A stretch of DNA of 64,000 nucleotides from Urechis unicinctus (Eukaryota; Annelida; Polychaeta; Xenopneusta; Urechidae): NCBI GenBank assembly GCA_034190875.2, contig CM067356.1, forward strand, positions 34,669,889 through 34,733,888, in the 5' to 3' direction. The notes below the pieces were generated by a model that was not told the origin of the DNA, searched no databases, and saw only the letters and a list, made by a program, of their open reading frames with translations. Shown here piece by piece: positions 25,861-41,990 of the stretch (the first letter of the stretch is position 1; the number at the start of each line of letters is the position of its first letter). A program made the translations under genes and the position numbers.

Positions 25861-28800
25861 CTTATATAAATTTTCTTACAGGTCATTAAATGATCCTATC
25901 AAGTGAGATTTTGGTTCGACACCTTGTGCCACTGGGTGATTGAGATCGTGGATATTCGCATTGTCTCGACGACACCAAAATGACCGCTCGCTTTAGGTCA
26001 CAATGTGTTGCATGGTAGAGTGCAATTAGTTGCCTACTGGGTGATACCACATTGCCTGGACCCGATTCCAGATGACGTCATTTATGAACAACTTTGCATT
26101 ATCGCATCTAACCTACAGTTGCCGCATTCAAAATGCACGATTACACATCAATTGCTGAGGGAAGTAAAAGTGTCGAACCACAAAAAATTATCCGATTGAC
26201 ATTTTGGATGATAACGTAGTACGTTAAATGTCAAATCGTAATTTGTTGTTGTAATAACCAAGACCTGACTGTGTTAACGTCATATTTCTGTAATAAAGTT
26301 GTGTGATATTTACACGTGCATTCTACTGTGTAAAAAGTGCTATACGAGCATGTATAGAAGACAGCTTGCTACGTTCATGGCTATGCGGCCCATATGTCGG
26401 GTTGATTGAGTACTACAAACGCAATTTGGCGAGATTCATCAGTCATCACGTGCAGCGTCACCCCAAGTGGATGCATTATTAAAAACACTATGGTACAACA
26501 ATGCCATCTATAAATAATGTATTTTACTTAATGCTTTTCAACAAGAACTATGACATATTGTTCTATCATTTGTACTCTTCATTACATTTGACAGACATTG
26601 ACAAACACTATAACCATATTCATATGTTGAGCCAAACGAGTAAATAACATGACAAAAGCGCGAACCAAAATCCATGATATTGCAGCTGTTTAATAAAATT
26701 GACGTGGCTATAACAAACTAGAAAGCAAGATTTCATCAATAAACGATATGTAGGCATAATTATATCCATCTATAATAGCGACATTATTTGCCACAAGACA
26801 AATAAGCTCACCGTACGCTCTTATTAAATGTTATGGCGTATATGTGAGTTCTATATTCAGTGTTTCACTTGTAATGACAATGCTAATACATAGCCCGATC
26901 CGTATGGCAAATGGGAAGGAGGTCTAACGATAATCTTCGGAATACGCAGTCTTATGAGCTGTGAAAATAACACGACGTAAAATATGACGATAGTTATGGC
27001 GTATCAGAATTGACAGTTCCGGATGGGCCAATGATAAAAAAGATTAGCCAATCCAATGATAGACTACTCTGAATTATTTCATAAATAAACTATTGGTTAT
27101 GAATTGATAATCGATCAAACTTTTGATAAAAGACTCCGTAATCTAACCCAGCGCTCATTGTTACAGCCTCATGATAAACAATATGAAGTGAACATTAAAT
27201 AGCGTGTCCATCCAGCGGGACAAACCCATATTAATGCTTAGTCATTATCCCACCAGTTGTGACTAATCCCAACCATATTCACGGAATGGAAAACTCCACC
27301 AACTAGCATGAAGCATCACGTTACACAAATTGAAAGAGCGCAACCTAATGATTTGCCTTTATGTTAGCGTGTGCTACGTGATAGCACGTTATTTTGACTG
27401 AAGCTGTGGTTGTTTTCACTGCACGAGGTAAATCTGGTATCATAAATCCTGTAAATATAATTCCTTCTGAATAGCAATCACGACGTGGTTTGTCGTAAAA
27501 TAGCACCTTTGCGATGGGGTGAAGATACAGATCGCGTTTCGGGGAAAATTGAACCAATAAAACAAGGATATAATGCGGTTATCGTGTTTGCTACTGAGGA
27601 AGCCTATCGTACAATCAATTAAGCGACAAACGCATCTGACCAGCATTCACGTACCAGTCACTCATTAAAGCGGTATCTTCTACTGTCTCAATTCGCTGTG
27701 CGCACATAACGGGATTTACAGGGGAATACGACGCCGATATCAAAATCAAAGTATGTTAATGTATTACCTCAGCAAACTGGCACCAATGGCCTATGTTCTG
27801 GCAGCAGCATCATTAGTAGGTAAATATTTTATACGTTCATCATGGTTAGCCATACATACTCTTGGAATTCAGCCGGCAGAATTCAGAAGAACACAATGCA
27901 TTATGCAAGCCTGTAACTGAATCATGTCCGTCTTTCATATTGACACTCACCAAAACATTTGTCATAAGCAAAACGATGACCAACACTCATGTTCAAACTT
28001 AGTATGGCAGTCGTTGTAGACGTGTTTCCAATGCGGTAGAATGTTTGGGGAATTTCTTGTTAGATGGACGATATACAGCAGTCCTGTTTCACCTGGTACC
28101 TTAAGATTGGGGCAGCATCGAATGAGAGTTCTTTCTTGTTTACTAGGCCATGAACAAATATACCATGAACAAATGGAAAGCTCTAACGCTAGATATGCCA
28201 GACTGTTAATGTTTTATTTTATATTCACCAGTTTGAATTCCATAAGATCGCACATTATCGGTAAATAAGCAGCCATGCTTAGCCCCTGAAAGACACCTAT
28301 ACGTGACCCATCAGTATTTGCTCTGTGCCCGGTCCGTACGATACGAATAAGCCTTTTCCCGACCAGTTGACAATGGGACGACGATCGGGCATCAATAGCA
28401 TTGAATAATTCAGATTGTCTTCTAGCTGTATAAAGGCAGCGTCAAAAATAAGCTATTAGAGTAGTGGTTGCAGTTTATGATATGAAGGATTCCAGTATAC
28501 GAATAAATATAAATATCTTGTGTTTGAGAAGTTGCATGGTTGACAAGCCCTCTCATATCAGAACTCTGTCTGCTTGGAATGAAAGGCAAAACTTTCAAGG
28601 CGATTCCTTGCTGAACAATCATATCGGTATAATGTGTGATTCTCACTCCCGAAAGTTATGTTGCGACATCAGAGCGAATCTCTAGTTATATTAATGACTC
28701 TATTCAACGCCTTTCTAAATTTGTTATATAATGCGATGAATTCTATTCAAGTATACTGTGGACGGTATATCACGCATTGCATGAAACGATATTGGAGATC

Positions 28801-29548
28801 CTGCTGTTGAAAACCACGACACACAATCATTGAGGTTACCCTGAACAATCAATATTTCGAATGATCGGGCTGATTGGGATCTGCTCAATTCGTCTATAAA
28901 ACCGTCTCTCTTTTGTTAAACATGGCAAGCATATTTAAATATTTATATCAGGGCCACAAAGCAGCTTTCATCACATTTTTTCGTTATGTCCATAAACGAA
29001 CTATGTGAGCAAACTTTCTCCTCAGAGGGTCTAATCTTGCAAAGTGTATGATAGTTTGGTGCAAAGGGTTTTATGAGCACCTGCTCCCGACAGCTCTATT
29101 TGCGCCACGACACACAATTATTGTATTTATCTCGACAACACCGTGCGCTCCAGCTGCAAACGTGTAGTTTTAATGGAATCGACGGATATAAATATATGCA
29201 GCAGTATGAAATATGATTAGAACATTTAAGCTTTCATTGATTGTGATGACAATCATATACGGATACTGTAGATATTCATGCCCATGATTATAATTATTTG
29301 TAGTACGGGATATTGATATTGCACAGTGTACTACAAATGCACTATAGCGTTGGCTAATATGGTCATTTCGAATATTCAATATCAAGCTTACTTGTCTTTC
29401 CCTTCAGCTTTTACACGTATTGATCAAGAATATCTGCCTTGAAGACATGCACAGTTAGCTGTGCAAAGAGATAAATTGAGTATGATGATGACTGAAAGAT
29501 TGAACGAATGAGTGCCCATGTGTTCATAACACATATACAGCTGTGCTG
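25861..29548. other. No gene recognised
   Basis: AT-rich, with short frames only (26005-26199, 27345-27646, 28041-28268, 28464-28685), none with a recognised domain or splice-bounded codon bias. Confidence 0.55.
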
Positions 29549-29640
<92 letters not shown>

Positions 29641-29689
29641 AATATATTCATATATATATGTATATATATATATAATATATATATATATG

Positions 29690-29742
<53 letters not shown>

Positions 29743-29743
29743 T
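29549..29743. repeat. (TA)n tract
   Basis: About 190 bp of TA repeats with a few GATA, GTATA and AAATA interruptions. Confidence 0.96.
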
Positions 29744-30549
29744 ACATGCATTCGTCAATAACGTGAACTCTTACCGTCTGGCTAACATGCGTCATATGCT
29801 GTCACTGAAGTATTTCTCCAAGATGAAGCATGGCCACATTTAAAAGTCCAGCCAAATACAGACGCTTCCGTTACTAGCGGCAACTAACGAATTTTTGACA
29901 CCCTATTTGTTGCTGGTACATGGACATAAGTCTGAGGTAAAAAACAAAGCCAATAGTGTGCTCTTGGTCAATGCCAAATGTCAATATTCCTGTTGCTTTT
30001 CTGAAACAGCTACACACGCTGACACTTTTGCCGCACTTCAAAGTGTACCTGTTGCACGACGATCGTGCTTATATGACATCATAAAAAACCTCTGCCATCG
30101 CAGTTTTTATAAACCGCGATATCAAAAGAGACATTTTATTGCTGTATAGCTGTTATGTTCAGACATGTTGACAGTTAGTTTGAAGCCAATTATAGCACAA
30201 ATGCAAAGGCATGCCGTTGTAAGCGCATTCAACTGATAGTATAAGCGTACTTATTCTCTAATGTCATATAATATATCTATCGATCGGTGGTAACAGTCAA
30301 CGTTGCGCATGAGAAATGCAATACCGTCAGGGTAATTGTGTAACATGTTTCATGAAACGCAACAACTCTCTCAATACCGCATTGATCGGTATAAAAATAG
30401 AATACCGCTGCCTTCGCGTCATAAATTACACACATTAGTTACCTTTGATTACCTAAGAGACAAGCGCTAAACTATACCAAAGATCGGTCGAATAATATTT
30501 TTGTTCCTTTTCTTACAGCATTCAGTCGCTTGCTACTTTTTATTAGTTA
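29744..30549. other. No gene recognised
   Basis: Spacer between two TA tracts. The 84-codon frame at 29895-30149 lacks a recognisable domain. Confidence 0.5.
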
Positions 30550-30738
<189 letters not shown>

Positions 30739-33700
30739 GAGCGTGCCCAAGCGGTCATAATATTCAGAACACTCTAGAAATATTATAATATTTATGCTCT
30801 CTGATGTGTATGAAATATTTATTTTAAGACATTCGTTTTTTTTATATATTCCTTCTTCATTTCAATCTATGATAACAATAGTCATATCTGCATGATCCAC
30901 TAGATGTGCTGATATTTGTTTGTTGCGGTAATAAGTCATTCAAATAACTAATTAAATGGCGATGTTTGCGTGTCATATTCAGTCCAATCAAACGACTTAA
31001 GGCTATACGTAGTTACCTAAATCCGATCAACCATTAGGCCGAGAGTTGTAATGAGGTTAAAATAGAAAACGCGAATAACACACAAGCGCTGATAATTGCA
31101 GCATTCAAAGGGGTTCATAGTCTTTCTGATCAGACAACTAACGAACTGAACAATTAATTTTGTGCAATATTAATGTTAGAAGATAACACAAACATTAAGT
31201 AACTACAGTAAGCATATATTTCAGTGAATGATTTCTACTACCAGTTAACGTGATGAATGTATGCCTGCATATAAAAGCAAAATATTTGTTGCGTTTATTC
31301 TCCACACGGAATGATCATTGATAGCGTACACTTACTGCATATTATATACCTTGACACAGTTCACTCACTGCTTGTGCTTAGTCATATGGTAAACCAGAAC
31401 CATTATTAGCATGGATAAACTATCAATGAAGCAGAATAAGCTACAATGCACTATTGGGTTTTCTCTAATATGTCATAGTTAATAATGACTTTCGATTCCG
31501 AGTAACGCATCGTTATTGCCAGCATTGAGGTTTGGATGAGGCTTTCTTATCGTCTAATCCTCGGGACACATTTTTACGTCAAAGATCTGACAACGGTCAT
31601 TGCGCATCTTTGTTCAATGCACCATATAAAGTATACAACCAGCCATCCTACTCTTACGGCTATTTTAAGTGACGTGGTGAAGAACTGGACAGCGTTGTTA
31701 TTATGCAACATTTTATTTTGAAATAAAACAAGTTATCTGCAACTTTGAAGATAATATGCAAACCAAAATGTTAAAATGATCTATAACCAATGATTTTGCA
31801 AGAAATGGCCTCCTCGACGGAGTTAGTGCAGAATTATCATCCACAACTCAATAGCTATGTTTTTTAAAAACAAAGTATTGCAATCAGGGGAGATCATATT
31901 TTGATGGCGTATGATATTAACCATATGAATAAGATATTCACATAATTATTGCAGTCTCAAGACGTCATAACGATTGCTCAAAGATAAATGGGCACATTTT
32001 CGTCAATAATTCATATATCTGTTTGAGCGATGACCCACGGTCGACAGTTATCTTCGGTGCGTTACAAAATATGATACTAAATCCGTTTACATACAAACAG
32101 TTGGCAAATGTAATTGGCATTATGTATGACAGCATACAATTGCTTGTACACAATGATTGAATGAACCCGGAACTATGTGTGGGTTGTCCAGTGTGTAATA
32201 AAACACGGTCAGCATATTTCAGTTAGTAAATATTTATTGCAGAACCATTAAAACGCAGCCGAAGATTTGTGGTAATTTACTTTGACCATAATTCAGTTTT
32301 GCGGGAAAACCAGCTTTTCTGAACTGTGGAGCAATTTGTTTCGCCTCTAAATGTTCCGTCTCATATTCAAAATAAGGTTTAGCTCAAAGGATGTAATGAG
32401 CACATTTGCAGTATGACGTAACCTTATTGCATTATTTCCGACAAGAGTGGCAATTGCAGAAAACAATAATTGAGCTGTTTATCTGTAATGTGAATTTGAC
32501 CATGATGTATAACATGCTCATAATGATGATGCAAATTACTTTCATTACGGCTAACTGACATCGTATATTTAATCCAAATACAATGCATTAAGCTGAATCC
32601 ACATTCTCCTCAGGTATATTTGAAGAAGGCCTTGTAATCAGGTGGCCTTGGTATTGCTTTGCCGGCGAGCTATCATAGCTAGATCTGCCGGACTGAATTC
32701 ATGATGATGTAGTTCGAGCCATAATTGCTATCCTTGGCAAAAACGCGGTTTGACGCGATTGGTGATTGCAACGGTGCAAATCATCCCCGTGAACAGAATT
32801 TATGCGAGAGCAAGAGTAACGAGAGACAAGCAGCCGCTTCGTACCATTATGTGCTAACGTTGTTTAGTTAGATACTGAATCAGTTTAACGGCTTTCTTTC
32901 AATGATTCCAAATTGTCCGATTTTGACCGGCAGATTTAAGGCAGAGTGGGATTTTTTTTGCTCCCAGCATGATTGTATGAGCTACATTTTTCAAATTTAT
33001 TATTGCTGCACCGTTTATATTTGTTCAATAAATCCAAGTTACACGGGGTAATAGTGCGTTAGGTCATGGGCTATGACGCAAAACATTTGCATCCCTGTCG
33101 ATTGGGTTCGCGGTATATTGCGAGAGCAAGCATTCGGGATCGAATAAAATATTTATTGCGGTTATAGACAACTACATGGTGACGGATAACACACATTTAA
33201 GGCCACGTAGCAAGACTGAAAGACAAGCGGTACAGTGGAGGATTTTAATTCTTCGATTGGGAGGAATAACTAGAGACAACATAATGATGAGATTAGGAAG
33301 AATATGCCAGTTTCAGGGGTGGTTGCATTGAATTCCCCATGTTGCCCTATGACGACGCAATTAAATAGACAATTCATTTAAATTATATGTATTCCATTTA
33401 ATTATCGTCCGCCAATTAATATGCATTGATAAAATGCAATTAATAATAATAGACCCATTCCCATGACCGGTAGCTGATCCTCTTAGTCAAACGACCCGGG
33501 AAAAAAGGATCTCCGGTGCGTAATAATGCAGTCGTAAATTTTCAAAGAAAAACGGGGAGTTAGTTCTCTGACTAAAGGTTCAAATGCCTGAATTTCGAAT
33601 CAACCTACCTGATACTTTTGCTCGATATTAGGTACATTTCACGAATCAGGAAACAACAACAACCCAATTGGATTCATGATGCCTGTAGAGTCTGATTACT

Positions 33701-35454
33701 TGCATTTGTTTTGGGTAAGACGTTATGAATGGACCATGAAGGGTGCGTGAAAGTTACTATCTGGCTTGTACGCAATCGAGCTCGAAGGCTGTTCCGTTGT
33801 TCTGGCGTCGATTATGTAGCAATGCTTTCGTTTTCCGTTAAAACACCAGTCATGGAGTTATATCTAGTCACATAGCGACTTGATAATAAAAAAACTCAAG
33901 TCAACTGAACTCGTCAGTATAAAACTCATTAACAAATTATGACGCCTGACTAATGAGCAATAATGGTTGTCAAATGATCTGCTCAGAATATTTGACAAAT
34001 GAATAGATACGTGATAGATATGCAGGCACTCTCACATTTTGTAAACGAAGCTGTAGGTACGCATTATAATATGTGACACGGATTTGATCATCGGATGTGA
34101 CGTAAAGTACCCAACTTTATTTGGACAATTATCTGCAAACAAGAGCTGGTGCTTCGCATCAGTCTATTTGCCCATAGCTGCTCTGTGATTATTCCTTGTG
34201 GCTTCGAAGTAACTGTGATTTAGTGAAGTTATATTCTTATTATCTAGTGTAATGTTTATTCGAAAAAAACCTTTACACATGCAGCCAAGTGCTGACGACT
34301 TTATTATCAACGTACTGACAGTACTAGGGTATAACAGAGTGTGTGGCATCTCTTTGCTGACAGAATGTAAACTACGAGGCTATTTCGGCTCTACCAGCGT
34401 TATCCCATTCCACTCTTACTTTACGTAGCTGCCAACAAGTAATCGTCAGCTGCAATCACCACTCAAGTGATTTGCTGCAGTTTGTGAAGTTACCTGTATC
34501 ATCAACTTAGGCACGAATGGAAATTGACGCTTTCGTTCATATTTCTTATTCTGTTTGGGAGCATGTACCGTAGTAAGGTGTGATGATGGCGCAAGGAAGT
34601 CAAACCGTGGCACTTCTGGTAAGCTTTGGTCTTAACATCATAACGCCTTAAGCATAGATAAACATCTATATGACACGTTGTGGTTAAAAGTGACCTCACC
34701 GCTCAGCCCTGCACATGTAGACGTATGATAACTTCCCTCGAATTACCTCCGTGAACGAAAGGCATAACATGTGTTTTGTCTGGAAAGACGAAGTGTAGCA
34801 AGCTTTTTGACTGTCAAAAAATGTGAAATGATGAACTTATCAGCTGAATTGCTGTATAGAGTATCAGCATGGTCAGAAGCTTGAGGATAGTATTGAGTTT
34901 TAATCAACATCGCCACAAATAAGGCTTAGAATATGATAATAACATTGTTTATCGGAACCAATTATAAGGTCGCTATGTATATACAAATGCATACTTGACG
35001 GTAGTAATTTGAGCACCACAAACATATGCCGCACCGCAAGCCACAACTAGCAAGCAATTCAAAGTGCTGAAGCACGTGTTGGCCGTAGTTTTGATATGGA
35101 GTACACCATAACATAATAAAGCACGGAGGGCTGCAAATGTGTAAGTTTGATGTACCGAGCGACTGACACATATAACTATAGCATTGGTACAAAATCTTAC
35201 AAGTGCGACGCATGAGCCAAATTGTAAATGTAATCTAAGCGTAAAGATTGCCCAACTTCTAACTATGAAAACAATATATGGCACCACTGATAAAGTATAT
35301 TTGTACGTCAACTTTCAAATGAGCACAGGGACATAAATCAATTGCCGATTCACTTAGTTCACTGGATACCTATTTGCCGCAATTTAGCGAAAGCTAACAA
35401 GTTATGGATTAAGCATACGAAGCAATTTGGTCCTGAACGACAACCGTATTTGAT

Positions 35455-35457
<3 letters not shown>
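30739..35457. other. No gene recognised
   Basis: A long AT-rich stretch without repeats above about 20 bp or convincing frames. The 112-codon minus frame at 34973-35311 is Cys/Val/Leu-rich, overlaps another minus frame (34962-35213) and is within chance expectation. Confidence 0.55.
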
Positions 35458-35501
<44 letters not shown>

Positions 35502-35516
35502 TATATATATATATAT

Positions 35517-35612
<96 letters not shown>

Positions 35613-35655
35613 ATGTATATATCTACATACATATATATATATACCTATATATTTA

Positions 35656-35698
<43 letters not shown>

Positions 35699-35750
35699 AT
35701 ATATATATATATACATATATATGTGTATGTGTGTGGTGTGTTGTGTGTTA
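35458..35750. repeat. (TA)n tract ending in a short GT-rich run
   Basis: About 275 bp of TA repeats with GATA and CTA interruptions, passing at about 35723 into GTGT-rich sequence up to 35750. Confidence 0.96.
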
Positions 35751-38700
35751 CAATTGTATCTATTTACTTAAAATAGTTAATAGTCTGTATATTGTGGAAC
35801 AAGCCCTGTGAGGCTTTTGTTACTTCATTTCAATATCACTGCGGTATGTGAGGGGAAAATGATGCAGTACATAGCTTCTGTGTATACCCTCAATATATTG
35901 TATATTTTGAAAAGATCCTATCACCACGCATCATTATCAATCAAGCAGCTGTCTGCTCTCTTGATAGATTAAAGGCGCTCTGTTGCTTTAGCTGTTATCC
36001 TCCTTCGATTAATCAAAGCAGAATTGTGACTGATGTGGGTTAGGAATGCGGGCGAATCGTTCAGGAGTCCTATTACTCACACCCAGTACATTGTATTACA
36101 CAGCTGACAACGTCTTGATGGTTTATTTTTTGCAAAGTCGTCCCAATAATGTGCCGCCCTACATTAAGCGCTTTAGCCCTGGGGAAGTGTTGTCTGTTGC
36201 TTGACAAGCCGCTTGCGATTTAATGTTTGTGCATGTAATATTTGTTTTAATCCGTAGCTGTATGTAGATATGTCAACGCTACTGGAGAGTTAGCATATCT
36301 ACAAATAGAGTAAAGTTAAAGAAGAATTCACAACGATAAAAAAATGTTGCAATGTCTGGGTCTCAATATACCAATACTTATACACAATTCCGATCGAATG
36401 AAGACTGCAATGGTTGCTTAGTATACGGATAATCTATTGTTATTGAATGTATTGAACTAATTCATTGAAGCAACACTGCAATCTGAGCAACCACTGTACT
36501 TGAAATGCTGCGAATACAAACGACTGAATTTGCTCTTTTCTGAAATATGAATGGATAAGGTAACAAATCAAGGGACACAACGAGAATCGCGACTTAATAC
36601 ATGCATGAGAAAGTGTCAGCGCCAATAATACTAGCTTTCCGTGGGTTTTACTTTCTAAGTATCTTGGCACAACATTTTTCTGTATATAAAACCCAACGTA
36701 ATTATCGCTCTATGTTTATGAAACATTTCCAATATGTGGGTTCAGCATCTATCGGTGTGTGCCAAATGGTTTCTGCTGAGCCAAAAAAGAGGCCAGTTCT
36801 AATGTTAAGGTGTCATTTCATTTTATTGTTTCATAATGTATCAGTGAATTTGGTCTACTTTACCCCAATTTCTTAAATTGTGCAATGGATACATTCAATC
36901 ATGTATATATATGCCTAAAACCGTGAAATACTGATGTTCATTCGATGTAACGATAAGGACACTCATGAAATACTAAAAAGTGTATTATTGATACTAGTAT
37001 CTGCACAATATGCCCAGGTAAATATGAGTTAATAGGTGTAGCATTATTTGTCGACGATGCGATTGTTTCTAAATTGTCTGCTATGTTGCACAGAAACTAA
37101 TCATTCTTTGCAAATATGTCAGTGGAAATGTTTGGTTCGATTTTCTGGCGGTCACTTGGTCAAAACCCATTCCATCGTTTAACCATCACCAATATTTATC
37201 ACCTTGTACTAATCAGCTGGTGGTTCTGAAGAAAGGAAACCACTCATATGTTTAGCTATTTAGTAACTGGTCGTAGACTGTCAAAGAGCACAAATAGCTA
37301 CACATATATACCACGTAAGTATTATGTACACTTATACAGCTTAAGTATTATGTACACTTACGCAACACTTGATGAATCGCATTGCGTACACTGAAGGAGT
37401 TAAGTCGAGCCTAATTGCATGGCTTACCGTCGAAAGTATTTTACTATTTAGTCGGTAGTCTCGTTCACCTCGCTTTAATATCGCTAAAATGTGATTAAAA
37501 GGCAATGCAATCCGTGTGAGTTAAGAACGAGGATTACATATCCTAGTTAGATACTTATTGGATGAGTCAGTCAGTGATGCTTTCTTTTAAGAGCCCTCAT
37601 CTGTTGGCTTCTGTCAAGAATAATGATCCAGCACAGACATGAATATCTAAATGTCATAGCAAACACTTTATAACCACAGGGAATGAAAACCTATCACTAT
37701 CACATTTTCATCCCTAAACATAATGTTTTTTCTTTTATCTTATCACAATGCACTCGTTAACACTAGTGCCACAGAGTCTGTTGTATCATGTGACCGTTTC
37801 AATACTCGTTACAAAAGAAAGTGGCAGGTACTAGTTGAAGTAAACAGTTGAAATTATGGGGAATGTCATATATGTGTATCTGTATAGCTATCGGTAGACA
37901 GCTGAAGTAGGTTGCGCCGAATAGGAAATGGTCACTGAAATCAACAATTACCAGTGTATTTTCACCAGTATTCAATGTGCTACTCAGTAACTGCAAATGC
38001 TGACAAACGGTCCTTGAATGTGGAAAACTTTTCATATATAGAAAAAATTCCGTTGACATTCATGCCATTGACTACTGCTTTACAAGTTGCCAGCCGTCAC
38101 AATATGTATTATGCCTCGTCATCGCCATTTTCCATTAAAACACATTACAACACAAATGCCGGATGATTACTACTATTGGTCATGAACATCTGGTAATAAT
38201 ATCAATGATTAATTCACATCGTATGTTGGCTGTCCCATTTTATTTGCAATATTAGACCAACACATCTGTCGGTGATTTTGATTTGTATAGCAACCCTTGG
38301 TCGAATAATCGTGTCTTTAGGGTGTCGGTAAAATTATAGTTCTCGGTATGTAAAATTATAGTTCTCAAATTGCCCTGCAATTACTTTAAACAATTTACAT
38401 CCATTGATTTATTGTTGCCAAATGCTGACAATATGAAAAACGTTCTTGGAATTTTAATAGAATTTTCTTGGCAATGATTGCGAATATGAACGTAAATTTC
38501 TATCTCAGTCTCATAGAAAAAACCCAGTGGCGTTTCCAAACACAACGACTGGCTATCAGCGCGAGTGTTTATCAATATTATACAGTTCTTGCCTTGGTCT
38601 AATCTACTTCACATGAAACATAAACTCTTAATATCCTTCAGCAAAATGCCATCCACATTACAAGCCAAAGAATTATACAAATCCTTGTCCGTACGTTGAA

Positions 38701-41700
38701 TTTCGGCCACAAAAAAGCTACTAAAAATATGTAATAACCCTGGTGTGACACGGCAGTAAGTCACTGGCGGCCGAAATAGGTTAGACATTTTGTACTGCAC
38801 ATGGTCAGTTTTATGGAAACATTGTAAAGAAGCCAATAAGTCCGAGTATTATACTTAGCTCTAGTAGATCGTGTCCGGACAATGCTGATGTTTTTTTGCT
38901 TCCGCAGAGCCTTCCATCATTAATCATAAAATAATTCACGCATGGTCTGCAATATGTCCAATCGGTTGATATTCATAGTATTTCATCATAAATCGAATAT
39001 GAATCGATCAATTGACATGACAACATCGATGGTCTTAAGTGCATTGAAGTGAAGGCAAATAGTTCAGGAAACACGTTGAATGAAAACAAACATCACCCAT
39101 TATATAGATGCATTTATATTTTATATCGAATCAGGATAGTCCAATTGTTCGGAATTAGTTATGACTCGTTCTATGCTGCATTGTAGATGCACTCATTACC
39201 TAAGGTAAGGCTTGGTCAATTACGTATGTATTTATGTATGTTTGTGTTTATGTATTAACATTTTTCATTACAATGCAACATGTCTGGCATAAATTGCTCT
39301 TTGCATTGACATTTACGCAGTCAGCATATATAATGTAGCTAACACAAACAAGACCATCAGAAGAAGCAATCAATTAGTAGTAATCCCATGAGGTTTCGTA
39401 CCTATAAAAATGACTCAATAGGCAGGGAGCCTATAAGCTGCCATAACGTCGACGTTGCATCGCACAACATGCCAACTCTTCAGCAATATATCATCGGGGA
39501 TGACGACATTTATTGGTCATTAAACGTGGACGTTACGAGAAGCAACGACATTTCCAAACGATGGTGTGAAAGTTTTACCCGACTGACGTGCTTGCATTAG
39601 GTATAAGAAGCCGCCAAATAAATGCTATGAGACCACCATGCGATCAGCGTTGATTAGCGTCGGCTAGGCTGATGTCACTACCTTGACAACTTGCGTGCTT
39701 AGCGATATACAACATAGAGGATGGCGTATATGTACTAGGCACCAAAGTTCATCTAAATTATTTCCACTATGCAATATGCGATATTTCTATTGACCAAAGC
39801 AATGCAGTACCAAGGACGGAATATGCGCTCACAAGGTGTAGTAACGTATAAAACATCTCCAACCCACGTTCCTCAGTAATATGTACTCGCGTGGATGGTT
39901 AAAACTTTGAAATTATGCATCATAGTTGAATGATGATTCGACTAGATGCAGCTGGAGCTAGATTGTATGTTGGCACTCGTGTATTAGACGGAATATTGCT
40001 TTAGCCGAACAAGCAAGGATAACAAATACACGTTGTGTCATCCTATCTTAGTTCTATTGCACTGCTCTCAAATAAGATGCAGTACGTACAATTCATTATC
40101 ATTCTTTCAGAAGACACCTGAGTTCAATTTATTCTAACTAGCATTACTGTAGGGCAATATCGAAAAATTATAATATTTTAACCAATTCTCACGGTACGAC
40201 TTGAAAATTCCCTTGCTGGGCTAGCAATTGAATATTGTCATTGCTGTGGTAATGACCGACCATAGTTTCCACGGCTTTACAATATTGGGACAGAAATAAT
40301 CATAGACGCCATACTGGCTTTATGTGGTATTGGTCACTACAATGTTAGCGATGTTCTGCATCAATGTTGCAGTTTGCCAATGTTATTGTTCTTTTCAAAC
40401 ATTGTAAAATAAAAAGCGCTGATGTTTTTACAATATAGACAACGGTGGTTAAGCTTGACAAACAGGCTGTCCAGCTCTATTTTCTTATATCGTAATGAAA
40501 CCAATAATGGGTTACCATGGTTATTATCGGCTAAGCCGTTACCTCTCTGCGTATATTACGTGCACAATATACCAACACTTGTTTTTCAATGTACTTAGAT
40601 AGGAAAAACTGTAACTATGATTGTAACTGTGACAAAGAGTTATGATGGCATTTATAGGTGAGTATACGTTGCGTTGTAGTAAGAAGTCTCCTTCGACGAA
40701 GATATAAATTGCATTGCCGTAGATTAGGCATAATATGCGCAACACCTGGTGTGATTGCATAGCCGCATTGTCCATTGCATAAGATGACTTTGCAGAAATA
40801 CGGCAAACCGTTGCATGAGATGCTCCTGGGAGAATGTATAGGGTACATGTGCAGCGTTATTAAGCTAGTGTCGGAGCCATTAGGTAGGTACATCAATGAA
40901 CGGAACGGTTAATGGCAAACGGACGAGGCATGTGTCAGGGAGTGAACTTTTCTCTATGAGTAGTTATAAGTACCGTGAATTACTATACAAACAAGTCACT
41001 AACCTTTTGTTGTGTTAGAGAATCGGACTATACATCGAGCGTGTTTGATAGATAAATGATGCAGAGGCCGAGTTATCTAATTCCCAAGTGCAGATATCCC
41101 TTAAACGTGACGGTCAAGTTATACGGGATGCTGAAATTATTAATCGATGGTATGGAGTTAATGTGGTGTACTTATTTCCTTTATTAGATATCTAACGTTC
41201 ATCTGACATGACTTAGTAGAATCATTATGAGACTGATTTGACCTGTTTTTTCTAGCTTCAGCTGCTCAAACAATCTTTTAACCATGAGGCATAATTCCAA
41301 ACGTCAAACTATCCACGCGAGTTCATATCACTGATGAACGTGGGTTGGAGTTGTTATACACGTTACTACACCATGCGCACATATATATTTAGTCGATTGT
41401 ATTGCGCACTTAACCGTAGGCACATTGTTATCTTAGGTGACACTGTGCATCCACTGTAACAGAAATGGTAATGGTCTTGACATCTCAGTCTTAGTATACT
41501 AACCTATGTTATAGTGTTTTATCGACGCGAACAAACATGATGCCTAGCATAAAAATAGTGTTGGGCTACTTGGATATTTCTGCTAGCTGCAGTTTAACGA
41601 AACAGGAGCTAACAATAAACATTATCGTTTTGTTCATACAGCATGCACCACGCATTTGCTGGCATGCTTAACAGCTTGGAATCGGCATTTTCTGTAAATT

Positions 41701-41850
41701 CTCATCATTTGCCTCAGTGAAGCATGAACCTGTAATCTTCCGTTATACGATGACAACACCTGGCTAAGTTATGCTGGTATCTTCGTGGGCCTTCCGGTTA
41801 TTATTGGTGTTACGTCTGCTTCAATATATGTGTGTATTTTTCTATCTGCG
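35751..41850. other. No gene recognised; two short tandem repeats
   Basis: AT-rich sequence with short frames only. Two small perfect tandem duplications occur: a 19-bp word (TAAGTATTATGTACACTTA) at 37316-37334 and 37342-37360, period 26; and a 17-bp word (GTAAAATTATAGTTCTC) at 38328-38344 and 38350-38366, period 22. Both look like recent replication slippage. Confidence 0.6.
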
Positions 41851-41990
41851 TGTCTTGGTGTGTGTGTGTGTGGGGTGAGAGGGGACGGAGATGGTGACTC
41901 GGTGTTTGCAGGGCCGATGTCCATGTTTATGAGAGTGAGTGTAAGTGTGTGTGGTTTTTTTTTGAGTGTGTGTTTGGAATCTTTGCCATA
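41851..41990 (+). repeat. GT-rich low-complexity stretch
   Basis: Clusters of GTGTGT with GGGG, GAGAGGGGA and a T8 run. The Val/Cys/Gly-rich frame at 41785-41997 is explained by this composition. Confidence 0.8.
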
